Positions 44,145-58,300 of a DNA stretch of 64,000 nt are shown here, in pieces (the first letter of the stretch is position 1; each line of letters starts with the position of its first letter). The notes under the pieces are model-generated. The model searched no databases, was not told the origin of the DNA, and saw only the letters and a list, made by a program, of their open reading frames with translations. This DNA comes from Pegoplata infirma. Taxonomy: Eukaryota > Arthropoda > Insecta > Diptera > Anthomyiidae. The DNA lies in assembly GCA_963921195.1 (NCBI GenBank), contig OY992538.1, forward strand, positions 12,362,330 to 12,426,329. Direction: 5' to 3'. The translations under genes and the position numbers were made by a program.

Positions 44145-45570
44145 GTGAAATTGACACTTTTTTTTTAACAAGCTGGGCACCCTACTGGTAAAGTTTACTC
44201 GAGTACCCTAATTTCAATGGTGCAAGCCGTTTTTTGAAGTTAGCTCTCGTAATATAATCGATATTCGCGATTCAAAATTTTGATGCTCAAGTACAATAAA
44301 AACAATATTTTTAAACTTTTGCGATAATTTTTAAATTTAAAACCATTCAAGTCTTTTAAACTAACATAACAACCCATAATTTCGCGAAAAACATTATTTT
44401 TGTTCGCGAAAAATCTTCATATAGTTTGATTTGAATTTACGACATCTGTTAAAGTTAGTTCGTGTACACTAAATCCCATTGTAATATTAGTTTTTTTTTC
44501 ACAGTTAGCGTATGTATTAGCGATATTCGCGATTTTTTTTTTTTATTTTTAATTAAAAAAAAAAAAAAAATTTTATATTATTTAGGCAATTGCCGAATTT
44601 TTGTCATCTAAACTCTATTGAACATATAACAAGTAAAAAAGTTAAATTCGGCCTTGCCGAATGTAGTGATACCCTCCACAATTTCAAAAAGATTATTGCA
44701 AACAACTTTATTTAAAAGCAAATTACTTTTGAAAAAAAAAAAATTGAAAAAAAATTTCCACAAAAAAAATTTTGTTAAAAAAAAAATCCGCGATTTTTTT
44801 CTTTTTTTGTCAAAAAATATGTTCGTACTTGTTTAAATACCATTTGGTGTTCAATTATGTTCACATATGTCAACCAGAAGCCGAATTAAAGCATTTTGTA
44901 TTTTTAGGTTATGTTGAATGTACTGAAATTTTTGAGGTGTGCTTACATTTTCGTTCATAACTTTTGAACCGCTGAACCGATATCGCTCAAATGCAATACC
45001 AAACTTCTCGGGAGAACTTTCAACATATATGTTACGTTTCAGTCATCTCCGTGTAATATTTTGTCCGCGAGAGCATTTTCCACAGACAGACAGACAGACG
45101 GACAGACGGACAGACGGACATCGCTAGAATGTCTTAAAATCGATCGGGCATCATGAATATATATACTTTATGGGGTCCCAGACCGATATTTCGATGAGTT
45201 ACAAACGGAATGACAAACTTATATATACCCTCTATCACTAAGTGGAGGGTATATAAAAAATATTTTATTCGCGGATTTTTTTTTCACGTTTTTTTTTCGC
45301 TTTATTTTTTTTTCCAAACTTTTTTATTTTGCTATTAATTTATTAAAATGAGTAGAATACGATACATTGCAGACACAACATTTTCGAAAAAAAAAATTTC
45401 CGCGGATTTTTTTTTTCGCGGATTTTTTTTTTTTGCAAAAAAAACAATGCATTTTCTAAATTTTTTATTTAAAAACTATCCCACAGCATACAAATTTAAT
45501 TTTCGTAGTACCTAGGCTTTACAATTTAAAATCGCGAATATCGCGAATTCGAGCGCTAAGATGGGTTTCA
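44145..45570. mobile_element. Inverted-repeat family C with a mini-me inserted
   Basis: 44160-44580 starts ACAAGCTGGGCACCCTACTG and contains TCGATATTCGCGATT. 45520-45560 holds the inverted end AATCGCGAATATCGCGAATT. The mini-me at 44631-45257 interrupts it. A second copy of the left part, also followed by mini-me sequence, is at 59925-60312. Confidence 0.65.
44631..45257 (+). mobile_element. DINE-1/mini-me-like element, best full copy
   Basis: Head AAGTTAAATTCGGCCTTGCC then GAATGTAGTGATACCCTCCA; GTCY tract in complement (ACAGACAGACAGACGGACAG) at 45082-45120; CGATCGGGCATCATGAATAT with a TA run at 45150; tail TTATGGGGTCCCAGACCGAT, and a second TA run before ACCCTCTATCACTAAGTGG. Both TA runs, which host foldbacks A and B elsewhere, are empty here. 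No coding capacity. Confidence 0.85.
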
Positions 45571-45640
45571 AATGTTTTATCACTTGTTTTAAATATATTT
45601 TTCATTTGGTTTTGCCTACAAAATATTTTGAGTGCACATA
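45571..45640. mobile_element. Solo M2 terminus
   Basis: TTGCCTACAAAATATTTTGA followed by GTG is the reverse complement of the M2 left end; AATGTTTTATCACTTG upstream matches the M2 interior of copy 3. Confidence 0.7.
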
Positions 45641-46311
45641 TATAATCTTATACAATTATATATTATTTAATCAAATTATATATAATTATATATAAACTTT
45701 TTCACTCGGATATACTTTTAAATATGTTTCAGAAAAAACACAAAATGTTGGATGGGGATTTCAAATTCTATTATATTGTAAAATTTTTTTTAAAGGATTA
45801 TTTTTGAAAAATCTAATGTTGGCTATAAATCATTCTCGTTAGGAATATAAAGTAAAGGAAATATCAACAACATTCAACATACAGAAAAATTGAAAAAAAA
45901 AAATATGTTAAATACAAAATTTATTTTTTTGAATTGACTAAAAGATAGAATAGAAGCTAAACTAGAAAAAAAAAATTTGTAAACTTTTTTTAGTTTTTTT
46001 TTAAATTTTGCACATGTACTATGCATTTACCAACAAAAAATTGAAAAAAAAAAAAATAAAATAACACAATATATATTTTTTTGCTATAAATAACTGAAAA
46101 AAAAATATATAAATTTCGTAAAAATCGACCGACTTTACTCAACAGGCACTATGTTGTTTATTGTAACACGGGTTGTGTCTCGTTCATGTCGTTGGGGAGA
46201 TTTAGTAGTGTAGCAGCCAACAATTGACGAATTTTATTTATTTTTTTTAAATTTCGAAAAAAAATTAAAAAAAAAACCCAAGAAACTACAACAATTGTGA
46301 TAAAATATCAA

Positions 46312-46346
46312 TCAGTGAATCGAACGAATGCAAAAAAAAGTGATCG
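46312..46346 (+). promoter_or_regulatory. Candidate Inr/DPE core promoter of the SH3 gene
   Basis: TCAGT (46312-46316) fits the arthropod initiator with A+1 at 46314. TGATCG then falls at exactly +28 to +33, agreeing with the DPE at all but the last position. There is no TATA box. The preceding 46140-46240 (GGTTGTGTCTCGTTCATGTC) is the least AT-rich stretch for kilobases, as promoters often are. Assignment to the downstream ATG is inference. Confidence 0.4.
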
Positions 46347-49300
46347 ACTGGCACACAATTAATTTTGTTCACATTTAAACATCGAAGTAGATTTCGTATA
46401 CATCGGTTGATCCCATTAGTACGTTTATCGGGTTGTCGTCTTAAAAAAAATATATATTCGCCAAAAGGAAAAATATCAAAATTTGTAATATTTCATAAAT
46501 CACAATTCAAAAACAAATTGAGGCTACCAAAAAAATGTTTAAATAAACAAACGGAAATTTATTTTCAAATAAAAATAAAATTACCTTGTTGGAATTAATT
46601 AAGCATATCGTGAAAACTAATTAGAAAATTTAAATTTTTTCTAAAAAAAAGTTACATAATTTAAAGAAAATTATTTTAAAACCTTAAAAAATTAAAAAAA
46701 AAAAATACAAAAATCCTGAAAAATTAAATTTTTTGCGATTTTCAATTAAAGTGAATATTTATAATATTTCTTCTATTTTTTTTAATTTTAGTGATTATTT
46801 CCAAAAATTATTAAATACAACTAAAATGTAAAAAAAAAGAAAATTGAAGTTGAATAAAAAAAAAAACGAAAATTTGACAAAAAAATTAAAAATGGAAACG
46901 GTGAGTTAGAGAAAAAGAAAGAAATTAATAAAAGAAATTTAAATAAAAAAAAAATATTAAAAAAAAAATATAAATACAGTTAAAAAAAAAAAATCTTAAA
47001 ACCAAAATGTGCTAACATGTATCAAAAAAATTTTACTTCTGGGATGTTACTACCTAAAAAAAATATCAAAATTTTTTACAGTTAATAAATAAAAATAAAA
47101 ATACCGAAAGAAATTTATTTGTTCTCATCAAAAAATCCAAAACTAATAACTTAAAAAAATTAAATTAATTCAAAATTATTAAGTCAATGCAACTTTAAAA
47201 AATCTGAAAAAATATTTTTTAATAAAATTTATAAAATTTCAAATTTAAAAAATTTAAAATTTATGAAATTTAAAATTCATAAATACTCTCCACAAATGAA
47301 GTGTTTTCAGAAATTCTTAATAAAATTATAATAAAAACTTGAATTTATTTTAAAAATAATTATAAAACCCAAAAATAACTAAAAAAAACTTGGGATTTAA
47401 TTACTACAACTTTATTAAAACTTTAAGGATGACCAATGTCTAGTTGGCATCAACAGGGATCTATATAAAAAAAAAAAAACATATAAAATAGTTTATAATT
47501 TACCTAAAGAATTTACAATAGTGGTGAACTTCAATGCACTGAAAATAGAGTTTGTTTAAAGAAATCATGTTTTAATTATTGTGCTAAACATTTCTAATTA
47601 AAAAAAGAAAACTAAAACAATTTTTTTTTGGAAAAAAAATTTTATTAAGAATTGTGCAAAAATAAGTGAAGTACTTACATACGTGTATAAAAGTTCAATA
47701 AAAAAAACTACAAAAAATCTTAAACCTCTCTCAGTTTGAAAAATATTTTTAAAAATTGTGTTATTGACTTAAGATTCCATATATGAGGCATTCCACACCA
47801 AATGTCCAGCGAAAAAAAACATGTGTACCGTAAACTTCTGAATAGGTTGTATGGATAGCCCTATATGGATCTTAAAAAATTGCGTTTTTGGTTTTTCAAT
47901 TTTTCAAAAACTGGGCTAAGGAGGCGTGGTCAAATATTGGAAAAATGGTCAAATTTGTGGCGAGTTGCCTTGATTAAATATTTATCACATTAAAACGGAA
48001 TGCACCAAAATCTCAAAAATTTACATTCTTATATAGTTTTGTATGGGCTATCGATAAATTTTTTTTTTTTTGGAAAATTTTCAGAACCCGTTCTGAAATT
48101 TTTCATTTTTTAAAAATGTCAATTTATTAAAAAACATGCTACTTTTTTTTTAAATTTTTTTTTTAAAGTTTACATGTTTGTCCATCCACAAAAAAAATCA
48201 GAAACACGTTCTTCGTTTTTTTTCGAGAAAATCGCATTTGAACTTTAAATTTCATAACAATTTTGTAATTTGCTTGTATTTCTTTGTTTTAACATTGCGA
48301 ATAATTAATATTTATGCAATTAATAATACTCATTCGCAACGTTAAATCAAGAAAATACAAGCAAATTACAAAATTGTTATGAAATTTAAAGTTCAAATGC
48401 GATTTTCTTGAAAAAAAACGAAGAACGTGTTTCTGATTTTTTTTGTGTGGATGGACAAACATGTAAACTTTTAAAAAAAAATTTAAAAAAGAAAAAAAAT
48501 GTGGCCGGATTTTTGATAAATTGACTTTTTTAAAAAATGAAAAATTTCAGAACGATAGCCCATACAAAACTATATAAGAATGCAAATTTTTGAGATTGTG
48601 GTGCATTCCATTTTAATGTGATAAATATTTAATCAGGGCAACTCGCCACAAATTTAACAATTTTTTTAATATTTGACCACGCCTTCTAAGCCCAGTTTTT
48701 GAAAATTAGAAAAACCAAAAACGCAATCTTTTTAGTTCCATATTGGGCTATCCAAACAACCTATTCAGAAATTTACGGGACACATGTTTTTCTGTAGCGT
48801 GACATTTGGTGTGGAATGCCTCATATTAAGAAAATACACTGAGATAAATAAAAATAAAAATTTAAATTTAAGAAAAAAGAAAATACATTATAGGCCATTT
48901 ACATATGCCTCGAAATCCAAAAAAAATTAAAATCCAAGTAAATCCAATTACTTTTTTGGATTTCAAATGTCAAATCCCATACAAAAAAAAACTTGGATTT
49001 TGGGAAAATCGTAAAATCGCAATTTAAAATCCAAAAAATTTCTACTACTTAATTGTACAACTATGGGTTTTCCCAAAATAATCATCCCTAATGCTTTTTT
49101 TACAACGCTGCACACGATTATTTATCAGCTGTTGTTGTTTTTTATAAAGTAAAAAAACAATTAAAATTTATTTTTTTAAAACTATTAAAAGATTAATAAA
49201 AACAATGTTTAACAATGTTTCATTTAAAATTTACCATTGCAAATGGTTAACGCACAATTTAGTTGACCAATTTGGTCTTCCTAACAAAGAAAAACACTCA

Positions 49301-52300
49301 ATGGTGGCGGCGCCAAACTTGGCAAAAATATTAATTTTCTTGCATTTAAAGAAGCAGCTCTACATAAAAACACATTTTTTGATATTGCGGTCCCAACATA
49401 TACTAGTGGGATTGAAAATATTGGATCCGGCAAAGAAAAATCATTGTTTTTAGAAATATTTATAAAATTGGGTAATTTTCCAACTAACAACCCTGTACAC
49501 AAATCAAAAGAAAATACAGAGTTAGTACAAACAAAATCCCACTAAATGTCAAAAAAGCATATGTAAACGGTATAGATTTTAATTGGATTTGAAATCCAAA
49601 TTTATGTGGATTTCGGGGTATATGTAAATAGCATATTAGAGAAATTAAAATGAAAAATATTTTAATTGTGTTTAATATTCACACCCTTTTCAAGCAAGTT
49701 TAGGTTGTGTTAAAATGTTGACAAAATCGGCTAATGGCATTTCACTCCTCTTTATTTTTAACTTTAAAAATCGTTAATACGAAAATCCTAGCTGATCCTG
49801 TTTTCGAGTTATTACTAAATATTTACACTGTTCGACAAAAAAATCTCTTAGTGAATATTCAACTGATTCTTATAGATTTTGCTATCCTGATTCCAAATCT
49901 TCCATCCAACTTTTTCTAGCACGTATCGTTTTTGAGATATTCGCTGTTAAAAATTCATAAAACCAACACTCAAAATATTTTGTAGACAAAAGCAAATGAA
50001 AAACATATTTAAAAAAAGTGATAAAACATTTGAAAACCATCCCAGTAGTTATTCATTTGTTTTAACAAACATCAACATTTATTTTTTACTGTTAATAAAA
50101 TTTTCTAAAATATATAACAGTGAACAAAAAAAATAACAGTGAAGATTAAAAAATAATCATTTTTTTACCAACAAATTCGATAAAAATAACCTACGAAAAC
50201 ATTAAAAATTAAATGTTGTGATATTTTTACAAAAAAATTAAAAAAAAATACCTACGAAAACATTAAAAATTAATGATTTTGTAGGTTATTTTTACAATTT
50301 TTCTATCGAATTTTATTTAAAAAAAAATTTAATAAAATTTTTGCGGAATCGATCCCGCAAAAAAATATTTTTTTTCCAAAAACCGCGAACTAAAACCGCT
50401 TGTAGAGGCCTAAAAGTACCCTCCTAAAATTTTTTCATGATTTTTCCCGTTATCAGCTGGAAAATGCGCGTCGAGTTTTTGCTATTAGTTAACGAGATTC
50501 TCAAATATGCATTTCATCGACCCACCCTAGTACACAAGTAGGTAAAAACTAATGATTTCTCCTTAAAAAATGCCACAATTTGATAAAAAAAATAATGTAC
50601 ACAAATCATTAAAAATTAAAAAGGAATCACTTATTTTTACTTACAGAACAAAAATAAATGACTTTAAAAATTGTATGCTAATGAAAGTCTTTCAGCCTTA
50701 CCACAGAAAAATAATATGAATTTAAAACCGACTTTATATTTTATTTCCATACAAATTGCTTTTGTTTTTAAAATCGACTTTCTAAAAATGTATAGAAATT
50801 TTGAAATTTAAAATAAAACTTTTGTTAAAATAGACTTTTTATTTTTCTTTGGTACGGGCCTTTATTTTTAATGTTGTTATTTTTGAAACAAAGAACAGAA
50901 ATAGTAATTTAAAAAAAACTGAACGTTTAATAAATGGTTTTTCTTTTAAAAACGACAAAACGTAAAACTTTTTAAATAAACTACAAATTTTTGGGGGTCT
51001 ACTGTTATGTTGTTTCCAATAAATAGAACTTGATTTCATAAAACATGAACCTCCTGATTCCAAAAACTGCAATCCAAATTTTTCTAGCATGTTCCGTTTT
51101 TGAGATATTCGCGTTTTGAGATTTTCGAGTGGAAAAATTTTCAAACGCGAATACCTCGAAAACGGAACATGCTAGAAAAATTTGGATTGCAGTTTTTGGA
51201 ATCAGAAGGTTACATTTTTATAAAATCAAGTCCTATTTTGGAGTCCCATTTTTGAAAGAATCTGTAACAGTGGGCACCCAATAGTGCAAAATTATTGTTT
51301 TTTTGACTTTTTAACAGCGAATATCTCAGTTTTGGATTCAGGAGAGCAAAATCTATAAGAATCAGTTTGATATTTCACTGAGAGGTTTTTGTTGTCGAAC
51401 AGTGTAATTATTTAGCAATAACTCGAAAACAGGATCAGATAGGATTTTCGTGTTAACGATTTTTAAAGTTGAGAATAAAGAGGAGAGAAATGACTTTAGC
51501 CGATTTGTTTACCATTTTATCACAACCTAAACTTGCGTAAAGAGGGTAGTGTATTGTTGGACTTCATTTCATATTATTTTTGAGCAATAATATTTTTTTG
51601 GTTTTACAATGAGAAAGTTAAAAAAAAATCAAGTGACAACACAGACTTAAAAACCAAAAAATCGTGTCAAATTACTAGAAAAAAATCTCGTAATCCCATT
51701 TTACCAATATTTGACAGTTTTCCTTTTTTTTAACAAAAAACTTTCGATCGAATAAACATTTTTTTTTTGTAATTTTACAATTTTTTTTTGTAATTTTACA
51801 ATTTTTTTTGGTGATTTTAATTTTTTTTTTTGTAATTTTACAATTATTTTGTAATTTTACAAATTTTCAAAATTTTTTTACAAAAAAATATTTAGTAAAT
51901 TCACGAGATTTCCTTGTAAGTTTTATTGCGCTAAAAAAGTTGTAAATTTACAATTTTATTGATAAAAATCTTGTAAAATTACGAAAAAGCTCGTAATTTC
52001 TGCTAGGAATTATCGTAAAATAGTCGGTAGCAAAAAATCTAGTAAAATTACGAAACCTCTTTGTAAGTTTTTTCGCTTCAAAAAATTTGTAAATTTACAA
52101 TTTTAAAGGAAAAAAGCTTGTAAAATAACAAAATTATTGGTAGAAAGCTTGTAAAATTACAAAGAGTTGTTGTCAAATAGGAGGTAGCAAAAAAAAAGTT
52201 ACTAAGTTTTCTTGTCGTTTTACAAGGCTTTTTTTGAGTGTAGGTCTTATAATTCACATCTACGCAAAATCTGGTAGATTTTAGGTTAAATCTAACTTGA

Positions 52301-55300
52301 AAAACTATACCGTTCACATATACATTTTGTGGCATTTAGTGAGTAAACTTAACAGTTTAATAAAACAGACGAGTAAGTGCAGGAACAGAAGCTATTAATC
52401 GATATAACGACAATTTTGCTTCAGTCTTACTTAAATTTGTCAAAAAAAGAAAATTGCATTGTAAATTTTCTTTGTACTGTATTATTTAAATAATACAATA
52501 CAAAGAAATTAGACCGGTTTTTAAAAAAATCCGTTAAAAATTGTAAAAGTTGCATGCATTTGAGTAAAACTGCAGAAATTCGGTTTATATACAAATACAG
52601 ATATATGTGGCACACACGAAATAAACAAATGCAACTGTTTTTTTTATAAAACTAAATTTATGATTTTTTGTTCAAATGCATGTAGCTTTTACAAATTTTT
52701 ACGGATTTTATCCAAAGACCTCTTATTTTCTTCGCAATAAATCAATCTGGAAATTTACATACAAAAATCAAACTTGAAAAAAATTGTAACTAACAAGGAA
52801 GGTCTATTAGCTCTAAGCCTATAATCTGATTAAAACATGTTGTATGTAGGATTGATAGATAACTAAATTACCTTTGATTTATACCCAAAAACAATGAAAT
52901 CCATCTATTTGTTCCGGAGATATTTTAATTTAAGAAAAACCCACTTTTTTAAAAAGATGAAAATTTGAAAATTTGGCAATATCTTAAAAACTGTTCTCCC
53001 TTTGAAACGTTGGAGTAGATTTTCGAATTCAGCGCAAGATTTTACATGCAAAATAATTGCAAAATTGTAAAAATAAATAACGAAAAAAGAAACTTTTAAA
53101 AACACAAAAAAAAAATCTAAGCTAAAATGATAATTAAAAATTTGTTTCGAAAAATAATGCAGTATTTCCGGCCTACATATAGAGTATATGTAGGCCGGCA
53201 ATACTTCATCATTTTTCGAAAAATTTTTGGCCAAGATTTCGGGTCAAATTACCTACTGTCTTAAAGTTTGAGAAGCGCTGATATAACATAAAACAAAAAG
53301 TTTGCAGTTGATGGAAAGCACCACCTGCGTATGAGTAATAATAGACAACAAATCAAAGATAACTCATACGTCTCCGTACTTTCTTTAAATAGGATACCAT
53401 AAGCGTATGATTAATATTCAACATATAAACAAAAAATTTTCTGTTACTCATACGTCTACCATTTTCCCAATTTTAAATAACTTTTTTTGAGGTTTTTGTT
53501 TTAGAAATAAAAAAACAAAGTATTAACACTAGTTTACAGAGATTTTGATCCACGACATTTTGCATTTATTTATTATGTAAAATCTCGCGCTGAATCCGAA
53601 AATGGAGCCCAAAGTTTCAAAAGTATAATATTTTTCAAGATGTTGCTTACTTTTCAAATTTTCAACTTTTTAAAAAGTGGTTTTACTTAAATTAAAATAT
53701 CTCCAAACCAACCGGGGATTTCATCTTTATGGTTTTAAATTAAAGGTAATTAGATGGCTTATCAATTCTACATACAACATTTTTCAATTTAATTCTCGCC
53801 TTAGAAGCTACACTGAAAAGAAACCTTAGTGATATAAATGAAACGGATTCATTATTTTGTTTTCATTAAACCAATGAAGGTATTCTTGAGCTTAGTAAAA
53901 TATCACGCATATTGGGAACAACTTTCATAAAATTAGCTTCATTAGATTTGATAGTTTCATTAAAATTTTTAATAAGATTTGTTTATAAAACCTGTTGTTT
54001 TTTGACACCTGTAGAGTCGCGTCTGCTTAGTCTATAAAAAATGCGCAAAATATAGAAAAATAAAAAACAGCTGATCGGACTGGCACGAGTTTTCTTTTAA
54101 TTTCGTCAGACTTTTTTTTACAAAATTTAAAATAAAATGTAATTGATTAATTATATATTTACTAAAATTCAAGTTGTTTTATTTTTTTCGTGGTTTTACT
54201 TATTAAAGTTTAAGGATAGTAAAATTTTGAGTGAGAAAACTGAGTGAAATATAAATAAAATAAAAAAAATTGTCAATATGTGTTGTTTATACCCTGTTCT
54301 CGCGTGCATATAAAACCCGTTTTTAGCAACATTTTCTGTAAATTTACTGTAACAGAATATAGGAAGTGCTAAAAATATTGTTGCTAAAATTGGGTTTTAG
54401 CTGTATGTGGGAACAGGGTATTATTTTGTGGATTTGGCTTAAGTCAAGTTTATATCCACACCTTTAAATCTGATGAAACTTACAAGGGAAGTATTTCAAC
54501 CCATATGAACCGATTTGCATGAAACGTAAAATCGGCCATATCGGGGATTTAAGGGTTCAAAACATGGGTCAAAAAATGGTGAAAAAAAGTTTTTTGGATT
54601 TTTCAGCCATTTTTTTCTAAGAAACTATATGATGTTTACATATAAGAAGAAAGGGTTTTTAATGCCTATCCAACGGTGACATAACCATGTAAAAGTTCGG
54701 CTTTCTTAAATACTTTTTTTTCACGAAAATGTGTAAATTTTGGGGGGTATTTATATGAAGACATAGACCTACGATGCCCATATAAATACGAAATAATCTG
54801 TATTAAATTTAAGTCGACACGTATTTTTGCCCTAGAGGATATTCCTATTAGTTCGGGAATTATCGAAATTTTCCCGAAGGTCCACTTTGTTTCATAAGGG
54901 GACAACGAAATTATAAAACTCTGATATGGCCGATAAGCCGAGATACTTAAAATCGTCTCTTTTATATATATTTTAAGTTTCAGGCAAATCGGTTCATAAG
55001 GGTTGAGATACTTCCCTTGTTAGTGCATCGAAAATATATATCGCATAATACACTAAAAATATATATAGCTCATTTACTTGTATAACGTCATAACTAAAAA
55101 AATTATTAATAGGTCTATTTGATTACCCTAATTTCTTATTATTTTTTACTACAACTGGAAAGCTTTGTTTACTTTTTGTATTGAAAAATTCCAGCTGTAG
55201 TAAAATGAGTAAAAAATAGTAGATTGTAGTATGGTAATCGAATAGACCTAATATCTTTTAAACTCGCCATTTGAAAAGAGAGCATGTCATTATTACATTT

Positions 55301-58300
55301 TCAATGTACCGGTCTTTTTCAATGGAAAACCAGGTTCAATTGTAAACTTTAAACTCGATTTCTGTAAAATCAAATATTTTGAGTTATGACCAGGGATGTA
55401 TTGACCAGCATTGTATTGATAAATGGGTAAGGTATTTATCCATTTCAGAAGATATTAAGAAATCTGGCATCGATTTGTTAGAGCATACTTTTGCATATTT
55501 AAGCCTTAAGAGCATATTTTAGCATATTTTAGGTATAAGAGCATATTTTAGCTTAAGAGCATATTTTTAGAGCATTTTTTTTTTAATTTTTAGAGCATTT
55601 TTTAACTTTTTAGAGCATTTTTTTTTTAATTTATAGAACATTTTTTTGAATTTATAGAGCATTCTAAACACTTATTTTTAAAATTTAAAATTTTTATCGT
55701 TTTTAGAGCATATTTTACGTTTTTAAGGGCATTTTTTAAGCGCATAAACTGTATTTTTTAGAGCATATTTTTGGTTTCCCTGGTTATGACACTATACAAG
55801 TAAATAAAATTGTAAATTTACAAATTTTTTGACACGATAAAATAAATTTACAAGGAGGTTTCGTAATTTTACTAGATTATTTGCTACCTCCTATTTTACG
55901 AGAATTCCTAATAACTTTACAAGTTTTTTTACAAATAATTTTGTAATTTTACAAGCTTTTTGCCAATAAAATTGTAAATTTACAGTTTTTTGACGCAATT
56001 AAAATTACAAGGAATTCTCGTGAATTTATTAGATTTTTTTTGTAAAATTATCTTGGAAATTTGTAAAATTACAAAATAATTGTAAAATTACAAAAAAAAA
56101 AATTTAATTTCTATCCAAATTTGTTTGTTAAAAAACAAAGGAAAACTGTCAAATATTGGTAAAAAAAAATTGGTAAAAGTTTTACAGAAACTATTTACAG
56201 TTATTCAAAAAGTTTTTAGTTAAAGTTGTTTTAAATGTTTTATCGTTTGTTTTTCAAGGAAGCTATAATATTGAATAATTTATACAGTTGGTAAAACAAT
56301 AAACTACAAAATTTACGGAAAAATATTTAATATTTTAGCTTCCGTATAATTTTACAGAAGTACGGATTTTGTAGTTTGTTTTTCAAAAAAAATATTTTTA
56401 CTCCACAAAATACAAAAATTGTGAACAGTTAAAATAACTGAAATATCATTTGTTATTACGGAATATCAAGTCATTTATTCACGTTTAAAAATAACTGAAA
56501 AAGTATGTTGTTTCAAATGAAATATAAGTAGTCCGTTTTTTAAAAGGAAAAACGATTTTTTAAACGTTTTTTCAGTTGAATTTAATTACAAAATATTTTA
56601 AGTGTGGGATTACGAGACTTTTGCTAGTAATTTGACAAAGTTTTTTTTTTGTGTGTACAAATATTTTCATTATTTCCATGTAAGTTTTCATTAAATGGAA
56701 CTTTATTGACACCAGTTTCATTGATCAGATCAAATGAAACCTGTCTTCGCTTGAAGACGTCAGTCATTTTTACGAAGCTTTTTTTTTAGTGTATTAATCG
56801 ATATATCGATAATTTTGGTTAAATTTTATAGAATTTTGAAGAAAAAATAAATTTTTTTTGTTAATTTCAGAAAGAAAAAAAAAAAATATAAAATTAATTT
56901 CTCTCTTTGCAGTTCAAGTCAAATATGAGGCATTCCACACCAAATGTCCCGCTACAGAAAAACATATGTCCCGTAAATTTCTGAATAGGTTGTTTGGATA
57001 GCCCTATATGGAACTAAGAAAATTTCGTTTTTGGTTTTTCTAATTTTAAAAAACTGGGCTAAGAAGGCATGGTCAAATATTGGAAAAATGGTAAAATTTG
57101 AGGCGAGTTGCCTTGATTAAATATTTATCACATTAAAACGGAATGCACCACAATCTTAAAAATTTACATTCTTATATAGTTTTGTATGGGCTATCGAATA
57201 AATTTTCTTTAGAAAATTTTCAGAACCCGTTCTGAAATTTTCCATTTGTTAAAAAAGTCAATTTATCAAAAATCCGGCCACTTTTTTTTCTTTTTTTAAT
57301 TTTTTTAAAGTTTAGATGTTTGTCCATCCACACAAAAAAATCAGAAATGTATTTTTCGTTTTTTTTTCGAGAAACTCGCATTTGAATTTTAAATTTCATA
57401 ACAATTTTGTAATTTGCTTGTATTTCCTTGTTTTAACGTGTCGAATGAGTAATATTCATGCAATTAATATTACTCATTCGCAACATTAAAACAAAAAAAT
57501 ACAAGCAAATTACAAAATTGTTATGAAATTTAAAATTCAAATGCGATTTTCTCGAAAAAAACGAAAAATACATCTCTGATTTTTTTTTGTGTGGATGGAC
57601 AAACATCTAAACTTAAAAAAAATTTAAAAAAAAGAAAAAAAAGTGGCCGGATTTTTGATAAATTGACTTTTTTAAAAAATGGAAAATTTCAGAACTGGTT
57701 CTGAAAATTTTTCAAGGAAAAAAAAATTATTCGATAGCCCATACGAAACTATATAAGAATGTAAATTTTTAAGATTGTGGTGCATTCCGTTTTAATGTGA
57801 TAAATATTTAATCAAGGCAACTCGCCACAAATTTGACCACGCCTCCTAAGCCCAGTTTTTGAAAAATTGAAAAACCGAAAACGCAATTTTCTAAGTTCCA
57901 TATAGGGCTATCCATACAAGCTATTCAGAAGTTTATGGTACACGTGTTTTTTTTCGCTGGACATTTGGTGTGGAATGCCTCATATATTACAAAGAAAATA
58001 GGAGGGTTTTTAAAAAAATCCGTTAAAAATTTGTAAAATTTACACGCTTTTGGGTAAAAATGCTGAAATTCCGTTCTCATACATTTTTAGGTGGTTATTC
58101 ATAAAAACTGAAATATATTAGGTTTATTTGACAAGATATTGCAGAAATATTTAACAAATAAACCCACAATAAGTCTATTATACATAAGTATTATGAATAA
58201 TAGGCTTAGTTTATTGAGTGTAACAACATTTTAAAAATTTAAAAAAAAAATGTTCGATTCAATATATTTGACATTTATTTTTCATGTAAAATCGAGCGCT

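Larger units (their letters stand above)
49695..51537. mobile_element. Foldback element interrupted by M2
   Basis: CAAGTTTAGGTTGTGTTAAA on the left is mirrored by TATCACAACCTAAACTTG on the right. Further inside, TCCTAGCTGATCCTGTTTTC pairs with GAAAACAGGATCAGATAGGA and ACTGATTCTTATAGATTTTG pairs with AAAATCTATAAGAATCAG. An inner perfect hairpin is at about 51040-51210. M2 copy 3 splits the left half. Confidence 0.8.
55068..55806. mobile_element. Old inverted element hosting two MITEs
   Basis: ATTTACTTGTATAACGTCAT then AACT on the left is mirrored by AGTTATGAC (interrupted by a hAT-like insert) then ACTATACAAGTAAAT on the right. Removing the inserts leaves about 200 bp. Confidence 0.65.

Noticed and set aside
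54666..54905. 79-codon minus-strand ORF
   Set aside because: Lies in an arm of foldback D and disappears in the related fragment at 10399-10471; no domain.
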